Positions 1 through 7,518 of a DNA stretch of 64,000 nucleotides are shown here, piece after piece. Origin of the DNA: CALBPI01 sp038533155. Its GTDB lineage: Bacteria > Pseudomonadota > Gammaproteobacteria > Steroidobacterales > Woeseiaceae. How positions within the stretch are numbered: the first letter of the stretch is position 1; each line of letters opens with the position of its first letter. The notes below the pieces were generated by a model. That model did no database searches, had not been told where the DNA came from, and worked only from the letters and a program-made list of their open reading frames with translations. The DNA is taken from NCBI GenBank assembly GCA_038533155.1, contig JBCAZH010000001.1:1-64000 (forward strand), given 5' to 3'. A program made the translations under genes and the position numbers.

Positions 1-51
1 CAAGAGCTGAATCTTTCCACGTTTGGCAAGATTGGGATCAGGTGGGTTCAC
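1..51 (-). CDS. Partial 5' end of SURF1-linked membrane protein
   Basis: Only the first 17 codons lie in the window; the rest runs off the left edge. A GTG start opens inside the last codons of the SURF1 gene in another frame and reads MNPPDPNLAKRGKIQLL. The basic stretch running into hydrophobic residues fits the cytoplasmic tail of a membrane protein. In many gammaproteobacteria a small membrane protein of unknown function follows SURF1 and precedes cox15/ctaA; the identification here rests on position and this short N-terminus only. The overlap suggests translational coupling with SURF1. Confidence 0.45.
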   Translation of the reverse strand, partial: MNPPDPNLAKRGKIQLL

Positions 52-775
52 GAGTCTGTTTGCTCCTTGTGCGTCGCCATGCAAAAACCATTAATAGTGT
101 AAGTGCGATTGCCATGGCGAACCATTGGACGGCATATCCCATGTGGCGTTCGGGCGGTAGCCCGCCGGGCGTCCATTCGCGTTCGAACGGCGATGCGTCG
201 ATCGTGTTCTCGGTCTCAAGTAGCACCCAATCCGCAAGTTCAGCGTCGAGCAAAGCTTCAAGTTCCGAAAGCGTCGGAAACACCATTAACAATGGCCACG
301 TGTCCGATGTTGTCGGGTTGTCACCGAGTCGCAGGCCTCCGGAAGGCAACCTCCCAACGCGACCGGAGATGACCTGATCGCCAGTCGGCAGTGTCAGGTC
401 GGCATCGACGTCGCGTTGTGCTGTTAGTGGGACCCAACCTCGGTTTACGACGAGGGACTGTCCGTCGAGCAGCTCGAACCGCGCGAGGACGAAACACCCG
501 GCGCGACCGTTGCGTACGATGTTGTCAATCAACACCTGACGTGAGTCTATGAACTGTCCCACCGCCCGAACGGCGACGAATTCTCGATCTGCACGGACAA
601 GCGCGGCGTCCACAATTCGATCGGACTCAAGCTGGGTCTCGTAGATCGCGAGCGCCTCGGCGCGCTGTTCGCTCTTGCCAAGTTGCCAGAATCCCAACCA
701 GATCATCGTCGGGCAGAGTATGAAGTACAAAACCAGCGGCCACGCGTGCCGCAGCCGCGTTGACCGCTCAGTCAA
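38..775 (-). CDS. SURF1 family cytochrome oxidase assembly protein
   Basis: Inner-membrane assembly factor of about 245 residues, linked in bacteria to insertion of heme a into subunit I of the aa3 oxidase. The protein has the SURF1 plan: an N-terminal membrane helix (about residues 12-30, containing the typical GFWQLGKSEQR segment), a periplasmic domain with the VNRGWVP motif, and a second helix near the C-terminus (about 212-232). The start is TTG at 775, chosen because AAGGAG lies six bases upstream. It sits next to the oxidase operon, head-to-head with the DUF2909 gene, and its end overlaps the start of the next minus-strand gene. Confidence 0.92.
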   Translation of the reverse strand: MTERSTRLRHAWPLVLYFILCPTMIWLGFWQLGKSEQRAEALAIYETQLESDRIVDAALVRADREFVAVRAVGQFIDSRQVLIDNIVRNGRAGCFVLARFELLDGQSLVVNRGWVPLTAQRDVDADLTLPTGDQVISGRVGRLPSGGLRLGDNPTTSDTWPLLMVFPTLSELEALLDAELADWVLLETENTIDASPFEREWTPGGLPPERHMGYAVQWFAMAIALTLLMVFAWRRTRSKQTREPT

Positions 776-811
776 GCTATACTCCTTGTCTCACCTCGGA
801 CATTGATTCTC

Positions 812-1009
812 ATGCGCATCATCGTTTTACTGGTTCTTGCCGCCATTATCCTGTCTCTCGGTTCTGGGCTCTACTATCTCACGCGGGATCAGATGGATTC
901 TGGCCGATTGTTGCGCGCGTTGACTTGGCGCATCGGACTGAGCGTGCTCCTGTTCGGAGGATTGTTGGTTGCTGGTGCTATGGGTTGGATCACCCCCGGC
1001 ACCTTCTAA
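812..1009 (+). CDS. DUF2909 twin-transmembrane protein
   Basis: A small protein of 65 residues made of two hydrophobic helices separated by a short polar turn (LTRDQMDSGR). The segment LSLGSGLYYL is typical of the DUF2909 family, which is found beside SURF1 in oxidase gene clusters; its function is unknown. I chose the ATG at 812; a TTG at 803 would add three residues and has a poorly spaced GGA. The gene is divergent from SURF1, with fewer than 40 bases between their starts, and convergent with the oxidase subunit III gene. Confidence 0.8.
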   Translation: MRIIVLLVLAAIILSLGSGLYYLTRDQMDSGRLLRALTWRIGLSVLLFGGLLVAGAMGWITPGTF

Positions 1010-1033
1010 AAAAAAGGGCGCCTCTTGGCGCCC
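1008..1033 (-). terminator. Intrinsic terminator of the cta operon
   Basis: Read on the minus strand, GGGCGCC-AAGA-GGCGCCC forms a 7-bp GC stem with a four-base loop and is followed directly by eight T residues. It lies 25 bp after the subunit III stop codon. The T-tract overlaps the stop codon of the DUF2909 gene on the other strand. Confidence 0.9.
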
Positions 1034-1058
1034 CTTACGGTCTCGTTCGCGATTTGCG

Positions 1059-1925
1059 TTAGAACCAATACACAAAGATGTAAAGACCCAGCCAAACTAC
1101 ATCGACGAAGTGCCAGTACCATGCTGACGCTTCGAACGCGAAATGGTTGCGGGCGGTAAAATGGCCGCGCAACACGCGAACCCAAACCACGAACAGCATC
1201 AATGCGCCGATCGACACGTGCATGCCGTGAAAACCCGTCAACATAAAGAAAGTTGAACCGTAAATGCCGCTCTCCAGCGTCAAGTTCAATTCGTGGTAGG
1301 CGTGGATGTATTCGACGGCCTGCAGATACACGAAGATCGCACCGAGTAACCAGGTCAGGCCGAGGAAAATAGCTACCGTGTTGCGGTGCATATCGCGCAG
1401 AGCATGGTGCGCCACAGTGATCGTCACGCTGCTTGTTAGCAAGATTGCCGTATTGATCGCTGGCAATCCGAGCGGCCCCATGCTTTGGAAGGTTCCACCC
1501 ACCTCGGATGGACCGTTGGTTGGCCACATCGCCTCGAAACTCGGCCACAGCAGCAACCCGGTAAAGAAGTTGTTGCTGCCACCTTCAAGCCAGGGCAATG
1601 CCATGTTGCGGGTGTAGAACAGTGCGCCGAAGAACGCGGCGAAGAACATGACTTCCGAGAATATGAACCAGCTCATCCCCATGCGGAACGACTTGTCGAC
1701 TTGTGTCGAGTAAATGCCGCGTTCGCTCTCGTCGATGACGTTGCCGAACCAGCCAACGATCATGCCGACGATGATGGCGACGCCAACCGCGAACATCCAA
1801 GGGCCGACGCTGCCGCCATTCAGCCATCCGGAAACGCCGATCATCATGATGAACAGTCCGATGGAGCCGACAATCGGCCAGTGACTGCCGTGTGGTACGT
1901 AATATTTGTCGTTGGTGTGTGCCAT
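1059..1925 (-). CDS. ctaE: Cytochrome c oxidase subunit III
   Basis: Core subunit of the aa3-type terminal oxidase, about 288 residues with seven predicted membrane helices. Visible family features are the N-terminal YYVPHGSHWP, the EVMFFAAFFGALFY helix, the conserved HHALR segment and the C-terminal WYWHFVDVVWLGLYIFVYWF. The ATG at 1925 (MAHTNDKYYVP) matches the usual family N-terminus; an ATG at 1940 would add five residues and cannot be excluded. It is the last gene of the operon, after ctaG and before a terminator. Confidence 0.95.
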   Translation of the reverse strand: MAHTNDKYYVPHGSHWPIVGSIGLFIMMIGVSGWLNGGSVGPWMFAVGVAIIVGMIVGWFGNVIDESERGIYSTQVDKSFRMGMSWFIFSEVMFFAAFFGALFYTRNMALPWLEGGSNNFFTGLLLWPSFEAMWPTNGPSEVGGTFQSMGPLGLPAINTAILLTSSVTITVAHHALRDMHRNTVAIFLGLTWLLGAIFVYLQAVEYIHAYHELNLTLESGIYGSTFFMLTGFHGMHVSIGALMLFVVWVRVLRGHFTARNHFAFEASAWYWHFVDVVWLGLYIFVYWF

Positions 1926-1981
1926 AAGGCCTAGTCCCATTGTTTCTTCGCCATTGCGAAGTTGTCCCACCGCGTACGCGC

Positions 1982-2503
1982 CTAGCGCGCCGCCGTATTT
2001 TCTATATTAAAGAACGTGTATGCCAGCGTAATCGTGTCGATATAGTCGGGAATATCCCGATCGATCATGAACCGCACCGGCATATCCTTGCGCTCGCCCG
2101 CCGCGAACGGCTGGTTGTTAAAGCAAAAGCATTCGGTCTTTTTCAAATAGCTTGCCGCCTTATTCGGGTAGACGCTCGGGATCGCCTGGGCAACTCGTGC
2201 ACTCTGCGACAAATTGCTGGCCACGAAGTTGGCGTCGTAGACTTTGCCCGGCACGACTTCCATAGAGCGAACTTCGGATTCAAACGAGTACGGTGCGTAT
2301 TGGTTGACCGTGGTCGTGAACTCAATCTTGATCGTACGTTCATCGCCAGCCGACTCGACCAGCACGATCGGCGCGTCGTTGGTTCGACCACCGAACCCTG
2401 TGATGTCGCAAAAAGCGTCGTACAACGGTACCAGCGAGAAGGCGAAGCCAAAGCCCGCCACCGCCATCGCAGTCAGCTTGAGTGGCAGCCAGCGGTCTTC
2501 CAC
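1982..2503 (-). CDS. ctaG: CtaG/Cox11 cytochrome oxidase copper chaperone
   Basis: Membrane-anchored copper chaperone (173 residues) that delivers copper to the CuB site of subunit I. One N-terminal helix (about residues 9-27, ending LVPLYDAFC) is followed by a periplasmic beta-domain with the copper-binding CFCFNNQPF motif. The C-terminus has the family's DTITLAYTFF. The start is GTG at 2503, three bases after the stop of the upstream 40-aa gene, so the two are probably translationally coupled. It lies between ctaD and ctaE as in other proteobacterial cta operons. Confidence 0.94.
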   Translation of the reverse strand: MEDRWLPLKLTAMAVAGFGFAFSLVPLYDAFCDITGFGGRTNDAPIVLVESAGDERTIKIEFTTTVNQYAPYSFESEVRSMEVVPGKVYDANFVASNLSQSARVAQAIPSVYPNKAASYLKKTECFCFNNQPFAAGERKDMPVRFMIDRDIPDYIDTITLAYTFFNIENTAAR

Positions 2504-2506
2504 GAT

Positions 2507-2629
2507 CTAACCCGCAACCCCACCGCGCAACATCGTTGCGCCGATGAACGCAAAAAACACCGCGAGCGCAACGGCGCCAAGAATCAGCGCGTTGCGTCTC
2601 ACCTGTTTTTGTACTTGCGGATCGTTCAC
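2507..2629 (-). CDS. Small cytochrome oxidase assembly-type protein (40 aa)
   Basis: A GTG start preceded by GGGGA at five bases opens a 40-codon frame. It has a basic N-terminus (VNDPQVQKQVRRN), one membrane helix (LILGAVALAVFFAFIGATML) and a short tail. It fills exactly the space between ctaD and ctaG, 12 bases after the ctaD stop and three before the ctaG start. Short single-helix proteins at this position are known in proteobacterial oxidase operons and are called cytochrome oxidase small assembly proteins. The role here is inferred from position and shape. Confidence 0.8.
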   Translation of the reverse strand: MNDPQVQKQVRRNALILGAVALAVFFAFIGATMLRGGVAG

Positions 2630-2641
2630 TGAAATCCCCGA

Positions 2642-4228
2642 CTATTTGACGACGGGTGCTTCGTCGAAGGTGTGGTGTGGTGCCGGCGAAGGCACGGTCC
2701 ACTCCAAGCCTTTCGGGTTTTCCCACACTTCGGCAGTCGCTTTCTTACCGCCGCGTGCGCAGGCGATGATGATGTAGACAAACAACAGCTGCGATAGCCC
2801 GAAGCCGAACGCACCGACGGTCGCTATAAAGTTAAAGTCCGCAAATTGCACAGCATAGTCTGGGATTCGACGCGGCATGCCCGCCAATCCTAGGAAGTGC
2901 ATCGGGAAGAATGTCAGGTTAACGAAGATCGTCGTCAGCCAGAAATGCACTTGTCCGAGGCGCTCGTTGTACATATGACCGGTCCATTTCGGCAACCAGT
3001 AGTACACGCCGGCAATGATCGCGAAGATCGCACCTGGCACGAGCACGTAATGGAAGTGCGCCACGACGAAGTAAGAGTCGTGGTATTGGAAGTCAGCGGG
3101 CACGATGGCGAGCATCAGGCCCGAGAATCCACCGATCGTAAACAGGAACAGGAACGCGACCGAGAACAACATCGGCGTCTCGAACGTCATCGCGCCTTTC
3201 CACATCGTCGCGGTCCAGTTGAATACCTTCACACCGGTCGGCACAGCGATCAGCATCGTCGTGAACATAAAGAACAGCTGGCCGGTTAACGGCATGCCCG
3301 CGGTGAACATGTGGTGTGCCCACACGATGAATGACAGGAATGCGATGCTCGCGGTTGCATAGACCATCGAGTCGTAACCGAATAGCGGCTTGCGGGAGAA
3401 GGTCGGAATGATCTCCGAGATAATGCCGAACGCCGGCAAGATCATGATGTACACCTCGGGGTGCCCGAAGAACCAGAAGATGTGCTGGAACATCACGGGG
3501 TCACCACCGCCAGCGGCGCGGAAGAAGCTGGTGCCGAAGAATTGATCGGTGAGCAGCATTGTGACCGCGCCCGCAAGTACCGGCATTACCGCGATGAGCA
3601 GGTATGCGGTGATCAGCCACGTCCAGACAAACAGCGGCATTTTCAAGAGCGTCATGCCCGGCGCGCGCATGTTCATGATTGTCACAATGATGTTGATCGC
3701 GCCCATGATGGAGGAGATTCCCATCAAGTGGACCGCGAAGATCAGCATTGGGAACGCATCACCGGTTTGCAGTACCAGCGGCGGATACATGGTCCAGCCA
3801 CCAGCCGGTGCGCCGCCCGGCACGAACAATGTGCCAAGAAGAATCGTGAACGCGGCAGGGAGGATCCAGAACGACCAGTTGTTCATCCGCGGTAGCGCCA
3901 TATCCGGCGCACCGACCATCAGCGGAATCATCCAGTTCGCGAGCCCGACAAACGCCGGCATCACAGCACCGAAGATCATGATCAACGCGTGCATCGTGAC
4001 CATCTGGTTGTAGAAGTCCGGCGACACGAACTGCATGCCGGGCTGGCCGAGCTCGGTGCGAATGACCAAAGCCATAAGGCCGCCAACAAACAGCATGATC
4101 AGGCTGAAGATCAGGTACATCGACCCGATGTCTTTGTGGTTGGTTGTGAAGAGCCAACGCTTGATGCCGGTCAATTCTGGACCGTGATCGTCATGGTGGT
4201 CAGCGTGGTGTTCTGTGGCGGTGCTCAT
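2642..4228 (-). CDS. ctaD: Cytochrome c oxidase subunit I (aa3 type)
   Basis: Catalytic subunit (528 residues, 12 helices) that carries heme a and the heme a3-CuB centre, reduces O2 and pumps protons. The low-spin heme ligand is in VTMHALIM, the CuB/Tyr region is FWFFGHPEVYIMILPAFG, and the paired histidines are in WAHHMF. The segment DSYFVVAHFHYVLVPG holds the remaining heme ligands. The ATG at 4228 has GGGAG eight bases upstream. It is the second gene of the operon, after ctaC. Confidence 0.98.
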   Translation of the reverse strand: MSTATEHHADHHDDHGPELTGIKRWLFTTNHKDIGSMYLIFSLIMLFVGGLMALVIRTELGQPGMQFVSPDFYNQMVTMHALIMIFGAVMPAFVGLANWMIPLMVGAPDMALPRMNNWSFWILPAAFTILLGTLFVPGGAPAGGWTMYPPLVLQTGDAFPMLIFAVHLMGISSIMGAINIIVTIMNMRAPGMTLLKMPLFVWTWLITAYLLIAVMPVLAGAVTMLLTDQFFGTSFFRAAGGGDPVMFQHIFWFFGHPEVYIMILPAFGIISEIIPTFSRKPLFGYDSMVYATASIAFLSFIVWAHHMFTAGMPLTGQLFFMFTTMLIAVPTGVKVFNWTATMWKGAMTFETPMLFSVAFLFLFTIGGFSGLMLAIVPADFQYHDSYFVVAHFHYVLVPGAIFAIIAGVYYWLPKWTGHMYNERLGQVHFWLTTIFVNLTFFPMHFLGLAGMPRRIPDYAVQFADFNFIATVGAFGFGLSQLLFVYIIIACARGGKKATAEVWENPKGLEWTVPSPAPHHTFDEAPVVK

Positions 4229-4287
4229 CTTGGTGGCTCCCGAAACTCTTTAGTGCTTTCTTTAACTATTTGGTGAACTGTGCGACT

Positions 4288-5109
4288 TCAATTGGCCGCC
4301 AGTTTTGCGCCGTCGATGCCTTGCTCAGCCTGCATAGCGGCCATTCGCGCGTCGAATTCATCTTGTGCGAGCACTTCGACGACGATTGGCATGAAGCCAT
4401 GATCCTGACCGCAGAGCTCAGCGCATTGGCCGCGGTAGATGCCGGGCTCTTCAGCGCGGAACCACACCTGGTTGATATAGCCGGGGATCGCGTCCTTCTT
4501 GATACCAAAGTCTGGCATCCACCATGCGTGCAACACGTCATTGGAGGTAATCAGTACCCGTACTTTCTTGTCGACCGGAACGATGACGTGGTTGTCGACT
4601 TCCAGGAGATAGTTATCCACGCTTTCGGGCTCGATGCCGGAGTTGAGGCGCCGCGCATCGTTGCTGGTGCGCGCCAGGTTCGAGTAGAAGCTCACGCCTT
4701 CGTCGAGATATTCGTATTCCCATTTCCACTGATAGCCGGTGGCTTTAATCGTGATGTCCGGATTACGGTCATCCTCGATCTTCAGCATCGTTTGGGTTGC
4801 CGGTACCGCCATCGCTACCAGGATCAAGACAGGGATCAGCGTCCAGATGATTTCCGCTTTCGTGCTGTGAGAAAACTGAGCGGGCTCAACGCCGCGTGAT
4901 TTTCGGTGCAGCACCAGCGCTAGAATCATCCAGCCGAAGACGAACACGGCGATAACGCAACATACATAGAAGATCAGCATATGCAGTCCATGGATATCTC
5001 GGCTGATTGCCGTGACGCCCTCTCGCATGTTGAGTTCCCAATCTGCCAGTGCGGCGCCCGCCGGTACTAGCGACATGACTGCAGCCAGCCAAAATCTGTG
5101 CATTTTCAT
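4288..5109 (-). CDS. ctaC: Cytochrome c oxidase subunit II
   Basis: Subunit II accepts electrons from cytochrome c through the CuA centre. The protein has a signal sequence (MKMHRFWLAAVMSLVPAGAALA), two membrane helices and a periplasmic cupredoxin domain. The CuA ligands are visible in CAELCGQDHGFMPI near the C-terminus. There is no fused cytochrome c domain after it. The start at 5109 has AGGA seven bases upstream; the frame stays open farther upstream but without a plausible signal peptide. It is the first gene of the operon, so the oxidase promoter should lie in roughly 5110-5280. Confidence 0.96.
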   Translation of the reverse strand: MKMHRFWLAAVMSLVPAGAALADWELNMREGVTAISRDIHGLHMLIFYVCCVIAVFVFGWMILALVLHRKSRGVEPAQFSHSTKAEIIWTLIPVLILVAMAVPATQTMLKIEDDRNPDITIKATGYQWKWEYEYLDEGVSFYSNLARTSNDARRLNSGIEPESVDNYLLEVDNHVIVPVDKKVRVLITSNDVLHAWWMPDFGIKKDAIPGYINQVWFRAEEPGIYRGQCAELCGQDHGFMPIVVEVLAQDEFDARMAAMQAEQGIDGAKLAAN

Positions 5110-5281
5110 CAGTCGATCCTGATTCAGGTGATTTAGTAGTGCTGGATTGCACCTAACCCGCTCAATCCTGTTCGGATCGCGAGCATGCACCAGCAGCTGT
5201 CCCACTCGCTATTGTACCCGCAGTAGCGTGCGAAAAGGAGACTTGCGCCACGCTTTGGCGCGGGTTTTTCCTGGACTGAAC

Positions 5282-5749
5282 TTATTCAGCCAACACTTGG
5301 CGGAGCCGTCTCAGTAATGTCCTCTTTTCGGACTCGACGAGGAAGTCACCGAACGGTATCCAGCGGCCTTGGCGACCGAACGCTAGGCGTTGCTCACCCG
5401 GCCGCCGGCGATCCGCGATCAGGCTCACCTGCGTCCATGATCGCGGGATCTGGATGGTGTCTACCGGCTGGCCCTCAGCATCGGTGCGTTGCAGTTCGAT
5501 CTGCTCTGCGTCGATGATGATGAACTCGCGATGTTGGGCGCGTCGCCAGGTCGTGCGCAGGGCCCAGCCGAATAGCGCAAGCTCGAGTCCGGCGAAGGGC
5601 AGAATCGGCCAATAGCCCATCAGCGCGCAGCCGATCGCGATGGTTAGGCTGACGCCAGCGATCAGGCAGAAGAAGCCGATGGCCTGGCTTTCGCTCAGAG
5701 AGCAGTTTGCCGCCAATTCAAAACGGTGCGGAGTTCGCGGTTGGGCCAT
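5282..5749 (-). CDS. DUF2244 domain membrane protein
   Basis: A 155-residue protein with two adjacent membrane helices (about residues 24-66) and a C-terminal soluble part. The order fits DUF2244: N-terminal NCSLS, helical hairpin, REFIIIDAEQIEL and the late GRQGRWIPFGDFL segment. Family members are often found next to cytochrome oxidase genes; their function is unknown. It is transcribed in the same direction as the cta operon and lies upstream of it, so it could share readthrough transcription. The intergenic DNA downstream holds a small GCGCCA/TGGCGC hairpin at 5245-5261. Confidence 0.8.
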   Translation of the reverse strand: MAQPRTPHRFELAANCSLSESQAIGFFCLIAGVSLTIAIGCALMGYWPILPFAGLELALFGWALRTTWRRAQHREFIIIDAEQIELQRTDAEGQPVDTIQIPRSWTQVSLIADRRRPGEQRLAFGRQGRWIPFGDFLVESEKRTLLRRLRQVLAE

Positions 5750-5791
5750 AGCGCAAAGCTATCGAAGCTTTCTGCCGAAGTCCAAACCCGG

Positions 5792-6655
5792 TTAACGGCG
5801 CGTCAACTGATCGAGCCCGATGCGAATCTCGTTGTCTTGCAGAGTTCGATCCGCGCTTGCCGAGTTGGCACGCCACGTCTGCGCGTAGATCAACTCGACC
5901 GTAATCTCGGTGCCGCCTTGCTCGTTTTGTAACTTGTCGCACATGCGTCGAAATCTAGTTTTGCCGGTGAGCGTGTTTCTGCGGTTAGGCTCGCTGTTGC
6001 GGGCGCCTTGTTCCGTGAGATCCAGCCAGAGTTGGTTCAGATTACGGTAGCTCAGCGTGAGTCGCTCTACGTTGAGCACGCTTTCCGTGAACCCGTGCCG
6101 CGAAAAGGCGCTGCCAAGGTCATGCATGTCCGGGAAACTGGCTACGTGGGTATGCGGGTCGTTACCCCATGCCGCACGCAGTTCGCGCAGCGTGTCGGGA
6201 CCTGGGTATGCCAGCAGCAAACCGGCGGATGGCGCCAACGTCTTTGCAAGCGCGGCCAGTGCCGCGTCGGGTGTCGCGGAACGCGCCAAAGCCAAGTTTG
6301 CGATCGCGAAATCGAATGGTTGATCGGCTGCAATTTGCGCCAACTCGCATGCGTCTACCGTAAACCGTGCGTTTCGTAAGACTCGTCGGGCCGCCTGCCG
6401 CGCCTGCTCTGCAAGCGTTAGGTTCGATTCGACCACCACGACGTTCGATTTTGGCCACCGCTTAAGCACGGCATCGACCATCTCTGCACTCCAACCCAAA
6501 ACGGCGACGTGCCGAGGCGTGATCGCGAGCATATCGAGTCTCGTCGACAACTCTTGCGCGCAGTGTGCCGAGATCACACCGTCGCCGCTGCGAGTGAGCC
6601 AGCGTTGCATCGCGTGGTCAGATTCGTCGCGTTGGATTTCAGAATCGAGGGTCAT
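5792..6655 (-). CDS. bioC: BioC-like malonyl-ACP methyltransferase
   Basis: A class I SAM-dependent methyltransferase of 287 residues. The SAM-binding motif I region is VAVLGWSAEMVDA and motif II is VVVVESNLTLAEQAR. The C-terminal half has the BioC-type FPDMHDLGSAFSRHGF and a lid region LTLSYRNLNQLWLDLTEQGARN. BioC methylates malonyl-ACP to start pimelate synthesis for biotin. The gene is head-to-head with comF, and comF lies beside the bio genes in many gammaproteobacteria, which supports the call. No other bio gene is in the window, so a related methyltransferase function remains possible. Confidence 0.68.
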   Translation of the reverse strand: MTLDSEIQRDESDHAMQRWLTRSGDGVISAHCAQELSTRLDMLAITPRHVAVLGWSAEMVDAVLKRWPKSNVVVVESNLTLAEQARQAARRVLRNARFTVDACELAQIAADQPFDFAIANLALARSATPDAALAALAKTLAPSAGLLLAYPGPDTLRELRAAWGNDPHTHVASFPDMHDLGSAFSRHGFTESVLNVERLTLSYRNLNQLWLDLTEQGARNSEPNRRNTLTGKTRFRRMCDKLQNEQGGTEITVELIYAQTWRANSASADRTLQDNEIRIGLDQLTRR

Positions 6656-6730
6656 GTTGCCGTGGGAATCTCTACAAAATGTCCCGAAACCTTCGCGGCA
6701 GCGCTGGCGCTTGCATGGGATGGTGAGTCG

Positions 6731-7363
6731 ATGAGCACGTTGCCTTGGTATCGGCGAATTCTTGTCGACGATTATTGTACGTTGTGCGCGGCGTTTGAAC
6801 CCTATCCAGTCTGTCGTTGCTGCTGGCAGCGTTTTTCGAAGATCGCCGCGCGCGAGCCGCTTGCGGTGGATCCGTTTGCCTATGACGCGCCCCTAGACGG
6901 TTTGATCGCCGCTTGGAAGTACCGTGCTGACGTGACCGCACTGCCGATCCTACGTCTGGCTATGCAGGATATCGTCGAACAGGTCACCGAGGACGTTACA
7001 GCGATCTGTCCAGTTCCGTTGCATCCATTGAAGCGTTACCAACGCGGCTTCAACCAAAGTCAGTTTCTTGCCCGCTTCGCGCAGCAAGTTCGCTCCGTGC
7101 CGGTTCGATGCGCCTGGTTGCGAAAAGTACGACGGACCCGGCCACAAGTCGGGCTGGTGGAATCTCAGCGGCAAAGCAATCAACGAGGCGCGTTCGACGC
7201 GCAACGCGCCGTTCGCGGTGAGCGCATTCTGTTAATCGACGACGTCATGACGACAGGAGCGACGCTACGGTCGGCTAGAGCGGCGCTCCATGCTGCCGGC
7301 GCGCACGAAGTATTGTGCGTTGCGCTGTCAGCGACGCGCGCGTCAGATCCGTCACGGTCATGA
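6731..7363 (+). CDS. comF: ComF family phosphoribosyltransferase-like protein
   Basis: About 210 residues. The N-terminal zinc finger shows two CxxC pairs (CTLC and CRCC), and the C-terminal PRTase-like fold has the ILLIDDVMTTGATL loop plus the family signature CPVPLHPLKRYQRGFNQS. In naturally competent bacteria ComF takes part in DNA uptake, in a cytoplasmic step of transformation. I chose the ATG at 6731, with GGTGA just upstream. The frame is open back to 6509, but that part overlaps bioC antisense and lacks family features. It is divergent from bioC; the pil genes at 27.8 kb would supply the uptake pilus. Confidence 0.88.
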   Translation: MSTLPWYRRILVDDYCTLCAAFEPYPVCRCCWQRFSKIAAREPLAVDPFAYDAPLDGLIAAWKYRADVTALPILRLAMQDIVEQVTEDVTAICPVPLHPLKRYQRGFNQSQFLARFAQQVRSVPVRCAWLRKVRRTRPQVGLVESQRQSNQRGAFDAQRAVRGERILLIDDVMTTGATLRSARAALHAAGAHEVLCVALSATRASDPSRS

Positions 7364-7401
7364 ACACATCCCCAACACCGGCATTAAGTCACATTCGCTT
7401 T

Positions 7402-7417
7402 TGTGACACGCGTCACA
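7402..7417. promoter_or_regulatory. CRP/Vfr-type palindrome upstream of the DUF1800 gene
   Basis: The site TGTGA-CACGCG-TCACA is a perfect match to the TGTGA-N6-TCACA consensus of cAMP-receptor-protein family regulators (CRP, Vfr, Clp). It lies about 100 bp upstream of the DUF1800 start codon, in the 155-bp spacer after comF. No regulator gene of this family is in the window, so binding is inferred from sequence alone. Confidence 0.5.
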
Positions 7418-7518
7418 TTTCGCGTTGAAATCGTCGTGAATGGGCGACAAGCGGTCGAACTCTCTGGAAAAAGTCGCTAGCGTGCCGACCGAATCCCAGC
7501 CGATTAGGAGAGGCGGCG

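Noticed and set aside
4612..4624. TTATCCACG resembling a DnaA box
   Set aside because: It lies inside ctaC coding sequence, has a mismatch and has no neighbouring boxes.
5245..5269. GCGCCA/TGGCGC hairpin followed by T5 as a plus-strand terminator
   Set aside because: The only genes on either side are on the minus strand and the stem is only 6 bp, so a terminator role is not supported.
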